Below are positions 1-12,005 of a stretch of DNA of 64,000 bases, in pieces. The stretch comes from Fragilaria crotonensis. Its lineage: Eukaryota > Bacillariophyta > Fragilariophyceae > Fragilariales > Fragilariaceae. Under the pieces are notes generated by a model. The model saw nothing but the letters and a program-made list of their open reading frames with translations, made no database searches and was not told where the DNA came from. Both the position numbers and the translations under genes were made by a program. The stretch covers positions 1 through 64,000 of the forward strand of contig JAKSYS010000253.1 of NCBI GenBank assembly GCA_022925895.1. Direction: 5' to 3'. The number at the start of each line of letters is the position of its first letter. The stretch's first letter is position 1.

Positions 1-2
1 CG

Positions 3-407
3 CTCCGCCAACTTGCCGGGAAAAGACATCGTGGACATCCTGCCAGGGCATTCCGCAACCACCGGATGAAGGGCACCCACCCATCGCACCACAGGGCATC
101 GCCAGGCTCTCGTACGTTCAGGCATGCTGCTGTCCCCCATCATCAAGGCAATAAACAAAGGATGAATGGCAGTAGCCACTCCTCTTCTCGTCATTCAATG
201 CCTGGATCGCACAAAACGATGAAAGGCAAAAAAACCGGAGCTCGTGGCAATGTTGGTTCAAGAAATTTTTATACGGGCGAAGATGATGCTGCTCCTGGCT
301 GGGGCCACTATGTTACTATAGGTGATGATTGGGCCACCCAAGACATGGTATGGGTTAGTAACGACGATTCTGACGAAGATGACGGCTGGGGCGACTATTA
401 TTGGTGA
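3..407 (+). CDS. 3' end of an unrecognised His/Arg-rich protein
   Basis: The frame is open from the left edge of the window to a TGA at 405-407, so this is probably the C-terminal 134 residues of a gene that starts outside. The visible part is rich in His, Arg, Ser and Gly, then switches to an acidic, aromatic tail (SNDDSDEDDGWGDYYW) with an imperfect repeat around GDDW. No domain is recognised. The low-complexity composition makes a chance open frame possible. The first internal ATG is at 66, which would give a 113-residue protein if the gene started inside the window. Confidence 0.4.
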   Translation, partial: LRQLAGKRHRGHPARAFRNHRMKGTHPSHHRASPGSRTFRHAAVPHHQGNKQRMNGSSHSSSRHSMPGSHKTMKGKKTGARGNVGSRNFYTGEDDAAPGWGHYVTIGDDWATQDMVWVSNDDSDEDDGWGDYYW

Positions 408-1347
408 TGATTGGTCCACCTTTATCATCGAATGGGCTGATGATGATGATTGTTGGGACTGGTAGTTGGACCTGTCCTTTGAACGAGCCTTCGCGCACTA
501 CATAGTTCGTGTATTTGCGCATATAATTTATGTTAACAAGTTCAATGATTATCCAATGCAAATTCTAGATCACCAGGAGAGGATCAGACCAGGCTGCGAA
601 GGTCACTGGACAAACAGTGACATGCGAGCGGTTCGAGGTTTCACCTGGATTCAATGTTTTGACACAAACCGGAACCCCAAAGGATCATGTTTAATAATTC
701 ATTGGGCTGGTTGCAAGCAGGAGCAAGGTCGAGGCAGACGTGAGAAGTTGCCGTCTAAATGCAGTTCGAGAGATTTTGATTGTGACCCCGTTCCTACCTC
801 CAGAAAACGTTTTGGCATTCGTCATCAAGAAGTGGAAAAGTTGAAACGATTACAAATTTTGGCGTTTTGGGCGAAGATTTCGTTGACGACAAGTGTGCAT
901 TATGCAGGATGATCCGTCGTACTTGGGAGCTATCGAGAAGGCGCACGAATTCGAACTTTGTTCTGAATTGACGAACCCATCAGATTCGAAAGTGTTGCTT
1001 GTCATCAGCTCATTCATCGTGTCACAGATTCAATTTGTACTCGACTGAATTGTGGACAAGAATGTTTTGGTTATCCTAACACTAACTGTAATGATGAACA
1101 TACGGCAGAGGTGCGAGGGAGGTCTTTTTGTCGCAAGAATTCATTGCTTCGCCAAGTCGTTTTGTTATTGAGTTTGAATGAACATTGAAATGCAGTTCAA
1201 GTCAGCAGTTTCGAAACACTTTTTGTTGACGTATGCATTTCATGGACAATCGAATGCCCAATCACCAGTTCTGCCTCCACAATCGGAACAACAGCCCAGC
1301 TTGCCGGGTCAAACAATCATCAACTAGATCCTTATTCTAGAATGAGA
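408..1347. other. Region without a recognised gene
   Basis: A 148-codon open frame on the plus strand (466-912) has no recognisable domain and no neighbour that supports it. The rest shows nothing I can name. The segment just before 1348 is the 3' flank of X-family gene A. Confidence 0.4.
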
Positions 1348-2318
1348 CTAGTAATCACGAGCATTGATTCTACCCTTCACTCTTGTCTGGCTCGGCCCCA
1401 AATCGGGTGCATCTTGCATAGAGACATCCGATGTACTCTCATCAGAACCTCCCATTGTGGCATCGGAGTGATTTCCACTGAGTACTGAATGAACTGACTT
1501 CTCGAGACTCGAATCACTCCCAGTCATATCCACATCACTGTCCACAGCCGAGGACGCATTGTCCGCCAAGGCCTTGATCGCACGTAGAATTTCAACATGA
1601 CTATCGCGCAGGATTGCCAAAAAGAGAGTCACAGTTGTGGCGTGGGCCACAGGTTCAGGATGACAAACCGCAGGGCTCAAACACAATTCAATCACTGCCA
1701 ATTCTCCATCTCGTCCAGTATCAGTGACCTGCAAAAGCTGCCCGAGATTCAATGTCAGCCTCTTCTTTGCGCGGGGACCGAGTTCGTTCCAGAGCGTCTC
1801 AAAGACGGCTTTGAAATCGACTTGAACTTTGAACAAACAAGAAAAGTATTGTAAGCGACCACTGACTTCAACACGTGGTGGATACGAGCAACATGGCCAA
1901 CTCACCGGAGACTTGAGTTCCGGCGGGAACGCTCTGTTGGTTTGACATGATGGACGTCAGTGATTCAAAAGATTTGTGTCGTTCTAACACATCGACTTTA
2001 AAAGGCACAACTGAAAAAAACCCACAACTGAAACACCCACAACTGCAAATTATGCGGTCGAAACAGAAAAACACACAACAAGAATCAGTTATGCATCAAC
2101 TGCAATTTCCATGTCAAACTGACCTTTGCTTGTCTTTGTCGTTGACTTGTCGAAATCTTGGATGTCATCGTCGTACTTGTATCCTGCAATGTGCTGCTGA
2201 GTGGTGCGGTTGCAGCTGCCACCAAATCTTCATGCTCTCGAATTGTTTCGAGAGAAGTAGCATTCCGAGGTGTTGGTTTCCTGACAACTTTTTGGCGTGT
2301 CCGCGATGAGCGAGACAT
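1348..2318 (-). CDS. Family X paralogue A (unrecognised three-exon gene)
   Basis: Proposed exons on the minus strand are 2318-2124 (65 codons), 1933-1906 (a 28-base micro-exon) and 1820-1348, giving 231 residues. Donors are AAAG|GTCAGT and CCG|GTGAG, and the frame stays open across both joins. Exon 1 encodes a basic N-terminus (MSRSSRTRQK). Exon 3 encodes a conserved core (FETLWNEL, LGQLLQ, ELAVIELCLSP, FLAILRDSHVEILRAIKA), then an acidic Ser/Asp-rich tail. Three further copies lie at 4.2, 9.7 and 12.9 kb. I do not recognise the family; the basic head and acidic tail suggest a nuclear protein, but that is only inference. An in-frame ATG 15 bases before the micro-exon acceptor could be an alternative start that skips exon 1. 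Confidence 0.65.
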
Positions 2319-3190
2319 TGTGTTTTATGAATTCGTATCTCATATTGGAGAAGCACATCGTGATGGTAGTTCCTTCATGATTTTTGACTATGAGTCAACT
2401 GATCCATTGGAAATGGTGTCTCCGAAAGAGGCACAGTACTACCGGTAGTGCTTGGAATCATGTGTACCAAATTTGGTGGATCGGTTCGTCCATACAACCA
2501 AAAGAGTACCGGTGTCTTGACTGTGTGTATAGCGAGTGTTCGTTTCGTTGTATGCGTACTCCAATCCAAGTAGCTAGTGCGTGGCACTTGGTTCAATCCA
2601 AATGTCCAAGTTGTCCACTTTTATATGTAACCAATGATCAATGATGCACAGTCCTCTTTGCCACCCAGTATCTACCGACACACTCTGCCTTCGACTGAGT
2701 GTTGGCGGCATTTCCATTTTTGTGTTGTCACATCATGGACGCTTCATCCGATGGAACGCATCAACGCATCCAACACTATATAACCATCGACCGCGCCATC
2801 CATGGATACCTTACTGACTCTGAGAATGGTACAACTAAAATATTATAAGCTTTGTACAATGTACTGTAGAATGAACAGTACCAGGTACGATTAATAAGGG
2901 TCATAAGTCATAAGTCATAATCTTCTATCATAGTTGAATTATTCTTACGTCTTACTGCGTACTGCGTACCTACCAGGTACTTGTGCTGTAGTCTCTACTA
3001 TGTCATAGTAGTATCCAACAATCCAAGGACCAAAGGTACGATTGTATTTTGTATTCATATATTTTATATATACAAGAATATAACTTATATAATTTTATTG
3101 AGTACGCATACTCTGAGTACGACGATGACACAGTGCTACAGTAGGGCCACTACGTACCCGTACCACACATACTACTATCGGAACATAATA
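2319..3190. repeat. Duplicated 5' flank of family X and GTAC-rich spacer
   Basis: About 2330-2540 resembles the upstream flanks of the other X copies: an ATGAATCAACTG-like word, a CTCCGAAAGAGG-like word, then GTGGATCGGTTCGTC. Related segments lie near 5340-5430, 10830-10930, 13780-13880 and 20120-20220. From 2640 to 3190 I see no gene, only spacer with repeated GTAC-containing palindromes. No JmjC-derived sequence remains beside copy A. Confidence 0.55.
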
Positions 3191-4159
3191 GGGAGATCCG
3201 GGTAGAGTCGTGTTTCCACTAAGTTTCCCTTTTATCATAACGGAAATTTAGTGGATGCGAAACTCAAAATAAAATTGGAAATTAGAGATCCGGCTTGACT
3301 TTAAACAAGCGAAATTTCTACTAAATTCTACGACAAAGATTCCTACTGGACACCAAGTAGGATTCCGCTTTGAGTTCCTTTTTCATCTACTAGCTGTTGG
3401 TGCGCTGTTCTCGCCAGATTTGGATTGCTGAGCACTGTCGTTTCTCCCATTGGATTCGCCGTATCAATATTAGTCTGTTATCTAGAAGGTAGTGAGTCGT
3501 TTAGCCGCTACATCGCCGGTATTGCAATCGTCGTCATGGCAAATGAGTTGTGATATTGATTTTTACTTGAGTGCGCACACAAGAACGCGCGAAACGTCGC
3601 ATGAATTCGAGGACAAGGATTCCTCCGACACGTCAAATAAGATTCCGTACAAGGGTTCATTGATGTCAACAATCTGTTGGTGCTTCGTTCTCGACCGATT
3701 TAGATCTCTGAGCACTGTCGTTTCTTTAGGTGGATCCGCCATGTAAATATTAGTCTACGTGTGATTGTTAGTCCGAGGTGTAGACTCATAAGCATCGGTA
3801 TGGCAATCGTCGTCATGGCGGGAGAGAGATGACAACTTTTTTCTGCAGGGGCCGACTAATTCGAACGCTTTTGTTGACAGCTTTGTTTTCAAGTACTAAG
3901 TTCTGCTTTGGCCTACAGAAATATGGTGCAACGTGGAACTACGAATGCAATAAACTGAACACGTGTAACGGAATCTTGAATAACAGAAACGTAGTGGAAA
4001 GAAGCAGCTCCTAATTTCCACTAAAGGCCCCAAAATCGACCTTTAGTGGAAATTGCGAAACAAGAGTCACTAATTTGTTTCCGTTGTTTTGACTCATAAC
4101 CGGTTCTGAGTCCAAATAACAGAAACTTTAGTGGAAACACGACTCTACCCGGATCTCCC
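3191..4159. mobile_element. Non-autonomous DNA transposon with 32-bp TIRs and TA target
   Basis: Perfect 32-base terminal inverted repeats start GGGAGATCCGGGTAGAGTCG and are flanked on both sides by TA, as in Tc1/mariner-like elements. The word TTTAGTGGA and its complement recur just inside both ends. Two diverged direct repeats lie inside, at about 3340-3490 and 3618-3770. No transposase frame is present. The flanks rejoin to sequence matching the uninterrupted paralogous site near 9615-9630, so insertion followed the segmental duplication that made copies B and C. Confidence 0.85.
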
Positions 4160-4194
4160 TAATGTCAACCAGTTTACGATCATAAACCAGATCA

Positions 4195-5297
4195 TTACAT
4201 TCTCTCAGATTTGCGACTTATGGGCAACGGGTACGCATCGTCCATTGTGTCGTTCGATGAAATAGTCTTAGTACTCCTTTTGGAAGATGTGTCACTCTCA
4301 CTCATGGCAGACAAGGCATCAGACAAGGCATCGCGAGCGTTTGGCATTGGAGTGTCACCGTTACTCCTGTCCAAGACATCCAAGTTAATCGTCTCGATGA
4401 CATCCAAGTCAGTCATCTTCCTAGTCAACTTCATCCATTAGCTCATCCCTCGTGTTCCACATGTCTTCAGCCCGTGCCTTGATCTCACGTATAGCTTCAA
4501 TGCGGCCTTCGCGCAGGATCGTCATAAACGAAGTCACAGCCACGGTCTCGGCACCGACAATAGGGCTTATGTTTAGCTGAATTGTCCGTAATTCTGAACT
4601 CCTCAAGTCCTCCCGTCCTTGATCCACAAAATCGACAAGCTGCCTAAGCTGGATCGTCAGAGTTTTCTTCGTGAATGTATCAATTGCGTTCCAGACTGCT
4701 TCTAACGCATCTATTAAAAAATCTCATGGTAAGTAAATGCTGTTTAAAAAGTGAACACACGCAATGGAATGGTGCAAGAGCGGGAAGGTCGCGTAAGTTA
4801 CAGTTTCGATTCTGATATGAGAGAGCTTAACTTCTGGTTTGCCAGACATTCACTATAAACTCATCCAACTCACCGGAGGCCTCGGTTCCAGGTACAAGTA
4901 CTGCAAGACGTGGGGTCTGAGCTCCCTGTGGAATTTCGAAGGACGACATGGTCGTTGTCGGCGAACATCCAATAGATAGAAGAGATAAGTAATTTGTGAG
5001 GTCAAATCTGGTGTCTCATGAAACATTCCAAAAATATTCCGTTGGTAAGGTTGATGAGATTTCCCTGTCGCATCATTGTACGGGAATGCTACTTACCTTG
5101 GCCTTAGCTTTTCTTTGTCTTCCACGCTTTGAGGTGTTTCGAAACATGTTGGATGCGATCGCCGTCGGATCATGCAATGTGCTGCTGAGTGTTGCGGTTG
5201 CGACCAAAGCTTCATCTTCTCGAACTGTCTCGAGAGTGGCATGCCGAGGGGTTGGTTTCCTTGCAAACTTCTTGCGTTTCTGGGATGGGCGAGACAT
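4195..5297 (-). pseudogene. Family X paralogue B, truncated by an insertion
   Basis: Closest relative of copy C at 9.7 kb. Exons are 5297-5097 (67 codons, donor AAG|GTAAGT), 4925-4874 (52-base micro-exon) and 4710-4421, where the frame ends in TAG right after DELMDEVD. Compared with copy C, this point carries seven extra bases. They introduce the stop and throw the tail out of frame; the downstream tail sequence (4195-4434, acidic and Ser-rich) is still readable in another frame. The product would be 180 residues instead of 247 and would lack the acidic tail. Head and core are intact, so it could still be expressed as a short form. Confidence 0.65.
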
Positions 5298-6409
5298 TCA
5301 TGTTTTTTAATGAATTCACATTTGACATTCGGCAATAATCAACTGCTATGAGTAATGACGTCTCCGAAAGAGGTACCGAGAGTCTTGCGATCCAAATTTG
5401 GTGAATCGGTTTGTCCATATATTGTAGAGAGTATCAATGAAGCACTCCGAGTGCATTGATATCTTCTCGGGTGCTACATCTAGGATGAATAACATATATA
5501 CATATATTTTGTCATAGCAGTTGACGGAATGTTTAATGCATCTATTGTACTGAACGCCCGTAAAACTTGCGTACATCTCAGGCTGATATTATCATATCAG
5601 AGTTAAAATTGAATCTCATAGATTGCATTGATCAACCCAGTTTGTGACGACGTCAGGGATCCTAACCGACTACACCAAATTACTTTCATAAGCATAACGA
5701 CACAAATTATCAGGATTGTTCAGCTTTCATCGGAAAACGTGGGATTGTTCGAGTCCTTATGAATTAGACGTTGGTGAGCGAAGGGAGGAAATGAAGTGTG
5801 ACCTTGCGTTCGACACGGTGGTCAGTTTCATGAAAAAGCTCTTCAAGGAATGACAGAGCTCAAGGCAACACATTCGCCGACTTGTTGTATTCTTCAGTCG
5901 GACCTCGGTCCATCAAAGCGGCTGGCGATCTGAATTGGATGGATGGTTCTCATAAGACGGCAATGGTCGATGACAAGACTCCGTCTGAGTGGGATTCCTT
6001 GTTTGGGGGATCAAGCGCGAGTTCGTGCAGTATCCGTTCAATGTTGGTGACTAGGAAATTGTCCAAAGGAGACCGCGGTCGACAACGAGGCTTCCTTGAT
6101 CGTCAGGATTGAGCGGTATACTTCAACGTTGGCTGGGATGTGTCCAAGAAGGCCATGGTCGACAACGACCTGATTGGGATTCTTGATCGACATCTCTATC
6201 TATTGATGGGAACGTCGAAGACTTTCACGTTGTACCCCGGTTGCTGCTTTCGGCGAGCAATGTCGTCACCGAAGTGGACATTCAACAAACTCTAAGCATT
6301 GCCATCACATTCATGTGGTGACAAATCCATCATACAATTGCGACGTCCCTCGTCCCAAGACTCCATCGTTCGTACGTCGGAACGAACCATGCAAATCCTC
6401 AGATTAACG
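5298..6409. repeat. Duplicated spacer between X-B and the JmjC pseudogene
   Basis: About 5298-5430 is the shared X-family 5' flank. About 5880-6400 resembles parts of 11160-11700 and 8940-9130 (for example a GGCGAGCAATG word at about 6250 and 9043, and a GTTGGCTGGGAT word at about 6127 and 11457). The last 100 bases match the region downstream of the intact JmjC gene around 20450-20500. No intact gene is seen. Confidence 0.5.
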
Positions 6410-7640
6410 GCGTCCTACTCAAGAAAAGTGGTTGGGTTTTCTCTCCGACTGCGAGTCATCGGCTTGGCCACACATTTAGTCAAAGTTGTCCCTGGCTCCT
6501 TGTCCAGAATCATTGCTTTCTTGGTTGCTAACTGTATCGCTTCCACTCTCTTCACCGCCATACATTTCATCCTCGTTAGTGTCGAGCTGCTCGTCGCCGT
6601 GTCATCATCGTCGTCCGTTGCTTGCTCCGCAGGCAGACGGTCCAGTCGTGTTTCACTACCGACATACTCGGAAGTAGTTAATAAGACCATTTGGATGACG
6701 GTGATGCATCTCTTCATCGGCCTTCATGTGCGGAGCGCAGCAGTCATGTGAAAAGAGTCGAAAAGTCTTGGATCCGTGCAGCAAAATATTAAAAAAGTGC
6801 CATAAAAGCAGAGATGCAACCCCGAACTCCTTGCGGTACGGGCAGCACCGACGCCATTCGTTCCCAACCACAGATTACACGAATAACGAATCACATTTCC
6901 TGCTCATGACAACTGGTTTGGTATGATTTTGTTGTCAATCAGTTGTTTGCAGGGAGTTGTCACAATTGGCCTTGCCGCATTGTCATCATCATCATCATCA
7001 TGATGATTTTGTTGCGTGGATAGGTAAAGCAAACGTCCATCTGATTTGTCTAGCGTTCGACAAAAATCCTGGACTTTCATCGTTAATTGCCAATCGGAGG
7101 ACGTCTCACTCGACCAAGTGTTTCTCGAGCATTCTGCCAACGTTCCACCTGGACTAGGTCCTGGCCTGTCACTCGGACTTGGATCAGTTGTTCTTTTTCC
7201 CAACAACAGAGGCTTCGTAGCTTGGTAGTCACCATCATAATCGTCATCAATATTAGCAAATACTAGAAGAACGTGAATTGCATACAAGGCTTTCCTTGCG
7301 ATATAGAATTTTGTGATGTAATGTTCGTATGAATGTCAGAATCCCCATGCCCACTTGGAACCGTAACTTGGGACCAAGAACACGTTGTCGGGGCCTGCTT
7401 TGTCTTAGTTTCGGCAGTACAAGTACTCGTACTGCTACCAGTAGCACCATCGCCAGAGACGGTCAAGGACGGTGAAAGCGAAAATCCAACGTAATACTAC
7501 TGGGTCGTGACCTTCCACGCCGCGCCATTGCATCCGCCATCACTGTCGCTCTCTCGTCGTCGTCGTTGTCGTCGCAGCCGTCTTGTCTTCTGCATCTCCT
7601 GACCTGAATTGACTGACGGCACATCTGGCGCTTATCGCAT
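6410..7640 (-). pseudogene. Decayed JmjC-domain hydroxylase copy
   Basis: Pieces in three frames match the intact JmjC gene at 20543-22090 in the same order: a piece near 7263-7466 containing GDGATGSSTSTCTAETKTK, then MKVQDFCRTLDKSDGRLLYL with PIVTTPCKQLIDNKIIPN at 6904-7287, then HGSKTFRLFS with HPNGLINY at 6656-6871, and the acidic insert at 6415-6717. The metal-binding HHD triplet of the intact copy has become HLC here, so even a repaired frame would lack the Fe(II) ligands. It is the partner of X-family copy B, just as the intact gene partners the flank remnant near 20 kb. Confidence 0.8.
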
Positions 7641-9190
7641 TGTCTTGGCGCACTTAAACTGACGTACGATGTGAAGAATGATTTACATTGATCCCGGCAT
7701 CGTGCTTGCTCAGCTTTGCCAATTGCTACTGTAGATCAGATTGGGGGTACTGTACCTACTACCGTAGTTTGACACTGTCGAGTATTGTACTGGAATACTG
7801 GAATACTGTAAGTTCGCGGACAGCGGAAACGGTGTGCTATGCAATATGCACAAAATAGACAAATAGACTATACCTGTACCGTACCTGGTACTGAAAGGAG
7901 TGTTTGCCCTAGAAAACTACAGCACGGTGTCCGGTATTAGTGCAAGGTACATGCATCGGACAACATGGTACAAGTAATACGTCGTACCGGTACAGTCCAA
8001 CCGTCAGGCACATGTGACTCGGGATTCGGGAGTCTGGACGTCGGGAGTCGGGACTCGAGACACGTGAGATCTGATGGACGACACAATTCTTGAAGCCTGC
8101 GGTCCAAGGACATTGACTTCCTTTCTTCCATCTCCGCTCCCCTTCGCTGTCGAATCTGCAGCAAGCAGGACGAGAAGCAACCGCGAATGCGTACTATACA
8201 TTGGGATCGCATCTGAAAACGTTGGACCAAATAGGACTGTGCGCCTCTTGCATATGAGTATGATGCCACGGTGGCAATCATCGGAGATGGGCATAGCACC
8301 GTCAATTTTGATGACGCAAATGGTCCCATGTCGTTTGCTAGCTTCGATTGAAGCCACACGTCTCGTCAGGCCCGACGTCGTCCTGCCCTGGGGTGGTGGT
8401 GGTGGTGAAAGGGCGTGGCAGTCGGATGTGAGTGCCAAGTCAAGATCATCCTCTCTACTCGACTTTGCCTGTTAGCGCCAATCAGCTTTTGGGACATTTG
8501 CTGGAGATTGCGATGAATTCAACGCTCTCCCTCTCTCGACTTCGAAAGCGAACCGTTTGTTGACGACAATCCAAATGTCAACACTTCAATTTTCGAACGC
8601 TGATGCCTGGCACTGCCAGACACTTTTGGAGTAGTAGGCACTTCAACGAAATTGACAAATGTCCCAAGCACGCCACTTGTAATCAGGATGCCATGAAAGG
8701 CAGCAACACATATAAGACGCAGAACGAAGATGATGAGTTGGAAAAGAAGTCGCACAATCGGCGAGCTTGACTTTGAGAGATATGCTGGGCCACTGTGGAA
8801 GTCTCTACCGGTGCTATTCAACCTGCTATTCTTTCGTTTATGGTTGGTAATAATCTTCCAACGCCGCACGAGATGAAAGATAAACGAGTGTATCCTTATG
8901 ACCATTATCAGCTGCTGGTTGTTTTGCAAGCTATGGATCGCACCCATAGTTCCAGTTATCGAGAGCTACAACAATTGAAGAAAAATGGTCAGATTAATTA
9001 TCGCTCAAGACTTTCAAGTTGTTCTCCCGCCAGTGCTCTCGGCGAGCAATGCTGTAAGCGACGAAGGGGACATTCAGCAAACTCGTAGCGTGGACCATCG
9101 TTTCTTTGTGTTTCCTTCTGATTCTCAACGTGACGCCACCGATGTGAAATCTTACCACAGCAATGCCTACCAAAGTACTTCAGTACATTA
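7641..9190. other. Spacer with short open frames, no recognised gene
   Basis: Open frames of 130-144 codons overlap on both strands at 7937-8475, and a 142-codon minus-strand frame lies at 8519-8947. None shows a domain I recognise. Parts of 8760-9130 are related to 11700-11770 and 6230-6300, so this stretch belongs to the amplified block. A poly-(GGT) tract lies near 8393-8407. Confidence 0.4.
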
Positions 9191-9688
9191 AAACTGATTT
9201 TGTAGTGGTGCTACTCGATGTACTGTCCCTAAATAAAAGTAAGTGTCCTTTCAGTGTGTCGGATTTTCGTTGAGAATCTTGTAACCTAACCACAATACTG
9301 TTCATCTCGTCCGTCCCTCTAAAAAGTCGTATCGTCGTGTTGCCTTAAACTTTTGAAGCATTTGCCGATGAAGTATCGATGGAATGTGATGGATCATGTC
9401 ATTCTGGAGAATATCGACATGGACTTGTTGATGCCTTTGCCATGCAGGCGGCTTGAGTTGGAGTTCCTCCCTCCAAAGGTGATGAGTTATGAGGCCTCAC
9501 AGGATTCAGTGTTCGATACGCACTGGTCCTACAGGAGCGTGTTATTCGTTGGTAGAAATGAAAACTGTTGCCATAGGATGATGGGATCAAATAAGGTCAA
9601 TCAGTCACTACTATCTGAACAAATGTCAACGAGAGTTTACGATCTTATACCAGATCATTACATTCTTAGATCAAGACTAATGGCTTAC
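9191..9688. repeat. Duplicated 3' flank of family X
   Basis: The segment with CTCGTCCGTCCCTC, then AAGTCGTATCGTCGTGTTG, then an ATGTCATTCTGGAGAATATCGA-like stretch reappears in diverged form at 12650-12800 and about 19940-19990. The sequence at 9605-9660 is the uninterrupted version of the site that carries the transposon at 3191-4159. Confidence 0.6.
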
Positions 9689-10800
9689 TTAGGCCAATTT
9701 GTTGATGGGCAACGGCTCCACTTCCTTCATTGCTTCATTCGATGAAACAGTCTTAGTACTACTTTTGGAAGATGTGTCACTCTCACTCATGGCATCAGAC
9801 AAGGCATCGGGAGCGTCTGGCATTGGAGTGTCACCGTTACTCGTGTCCACGACATCAAAGTTACGCGTCAAGATGACGTCCAAGTCACCTTCCAAAACTT
9901 CATCCATGAGCTCATCCCTCGTGTTCCACATGTCTTCAGCCCGTGCCTTGATCTCACGTATAGTTTCGATATGGCCTTCACGCATGATCGTCATGAATGA
10001 AGTCACAGCCACGGTCTCGGCACCGACAGTAGGGCTTAAGTTTAGCTGAATCATTCCCAATTCTCCACGCCCCAAGTCCTCCCGTCCTTGATCCACAAAA
10101 TTGACAAGCTGCCCGAGCTGGTTCGTTAGATTTTTCTTCGTGAATGCATCAATTTCGTTCCAGACTGCTTCTAACGCATCTGTAAAAAAATCTCATGGTT
10201 AGTAAATGATGTTAAAAAGTGAACACACGCAATGGAATGGTGCAATGGCGGGAAGGTCGCGTAAATTACAGTTTCGATTGTGATACAAGACAGCTAAATT
10301 TCTGGTTTGCGGGACACTCTCTAGAAACTCATCCAACTCACCGGAGGCCTCTGTTCGAGGTACAAGTACTGCAACAAGTGGGGTTGGAGCTCCCTGTGGA
10401 ATTTCGAAGGACGACATGGTCGTTGTCGGCGATGATCCAATACACGTATAGAAGAGATTATTATAATATGTGAGGACGACTCTGGTGTCTCATCTTTTTT
10501 CAGTTCGATCACGTTGATTTCAAAAGTATTCCAAAAATATTCCGTTGGTAAGGTCGATGAGATTTCCCTGTCGCATCATTGAACTGGAATGCTACTTACC
10601 TTTGCCTTAACTTTTCTTCGTCTTCCACGCTTTGAGGTGTTTCGAAACACGTTGGATCTGATTGCCGTTGGATCCTGCAATGTGCTGCTGAGTGTTGCGG
10701 TAGGGACCAAAGCTTCATCTTCTCGAACTGTCTCGAGAGTGGCATGCCGTGGGGTTGGTTTCCTTGCAACTTTCTTGCGTTTCTGGGATGGGCGAGACAT
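9689..10800 (-). CDS. Family X paralogue C (full-length member)
   Basis: Minus-strand exons are 10800-10600 (67 codons, donor AAG|GTAAGT), 10393-10342 (52-base micro-exon, acceptor CAG, donor CCG|GTGAG) and 10179-9689, giving 247 residues. Intron 2 has a TACTAACC branch-site-like word and a T7ACAG acceptor, which supports splicing. Head: MSRPSQKRKKVARKPTPRHA. Core: ALEAVWNEIDAFTKK, NQLGQLVNF, MTIMREGHIETIREIKARAEDM. Tail: acidic and rich in Ser/Thr. This is the most complete copy and the reference for B. Function is unknown. A conserved ATGTCG in the same frame 24 bases before the micro-exon acceptor offers a second possible start. Confidence 0.7.
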
Positions 10801-11779
10801 TCATGTTTTTTATGAATTCACATTCGGCAATAAATCAACTGCTATGAGAAATGACGAAATCTCCGAAAGAGGTACTGAGAGTCTTGCGATCCAAATTTGT
10901 GGTGCAGCGGTTTGTCCATACAACTATAGAGAGTGTAGAGTATGGAGTGCACAATCGCAGCACTCCGAGTCTTCTCGAGTCCTACATCCACGAATGGCGA
11001 CAGAATGTTTTATGCACCTCCTGAACTATGAACTATGAAACGATGGATCAACCTCACATGCGATGAAGTACTACTATCTGAGTACTGTTGGAATCTTTGT
11101 TAGACATTAAAGGTGGCACTTGATACACGGGATACCACTGGACTGGAAGTTTTCTTTGCAATCGAAACGTGGCGAGCAAACCGGATAACGCCTTGGCGAA
11201 AATGATCAATTTGTCAAAAGGATCGAGACGAATGCTGAATCAACTGGCGTCAGCAGCCGTCGTGTCGGCGGACGTTTCGCATTTTGCACAATCAAGAATC
11301 AGTTCAATTTCCCCGCCCGCGCGAGTAGTTTTATGTCTGGAATCACACATCGTAGGGTCGTTGGAAATGTAGAAAGACGAGCGATCAGATGACTCAGCCA
11401 CCAGAAAACTTGATTGTAAGAATCAACCGTGAGTTCGAATCATATCCGTTCTCGATGTTGGCTGGGATCTGCCCGAAGAAAATTTCATCAGGTTATGCAA
11501 AAATGGACGACCAAGCAACTGTTGAAGGCAACCAATGTGCTCTCCAAACCGATGAAAAAATGTGCTAAACTGCATGCCCCTTCCAACTATATCATCAAGA
11601 AACATAGCGCAGTATCGGACAAGTCAGACCCCAAGATAGCTATGGAAAGAGCGTAATGAAATCGCTTTTGACAAGAGGATGGTGCGTAGCCGGAAACGAA
11701 GCAGTCGTACAATGGCCATCAGTGATCGCATGCATTTCCTCTTTGTCGACGTTGAGTATGAGAGGTATGCTGGACTACG
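10801..11779. repeat. Duplicated spacer between X-C and a JmjC fragment
   Basis: 10801-10930 is the shared X-family 5' flank. 11160-11700 resembles 5960-6300 in scattered words. Short minus-strand frames here (for example around LDPFDKLIIFAKALSG at 11169-11240) may be remnants of a third duplicated gene that I cannot name. Confidence 0.45.
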
Positions 11780-12005
11780 CTTTTGTTGACGTTCGTAAAT
11801 CGTTCGTGCTCTTTTCTCAACTCCTCAAATGAACGGCCTCGATGGTCTATCCAAGAAAAGTTGATTGGTTTTCTCTCCAAGTCATCGGCTTGGCCTCACT
11901 GTTCGTCAAAGATGTTGTCCCTGCCTCCTTGCCCAGAACCATGGTTGGTGTTTTCATCGCCATCTGCGTTGCCTCCGCACTCTGTGGACCAAGTAGTACA
12001 ATATG
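11780..12005 (-). pseudogene. JmjC gene fragment (C-terminal part)
   Basis: The plus-strand sequence TCGTGCTCTTTTCTCAACTC and the following 200 bases align with 20750-20945 inside the intact JmjC gene (TCGTGCTCTGTTCTCAACTC and on). Only the part covering the acidic insert and the stretch before the last catalytic His is left. It sits downstream of X copy C in the same relative place as the longer pseudogene beside copy B. Confidence 0.7.

Noticed and set aside
7937-8475. Overlapping open frames of 130-144 codons on both strands
   Set aside because: No domain, no conservation between copies of the amplified block, and all overlap each other; likely chance.
11428-11450. GTTCGAATC-like tRNA T-loop word
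   Set aside because: No acceptor stem, D-arm or anticodon arm around it. I found no tRNA or rRNA in the window.
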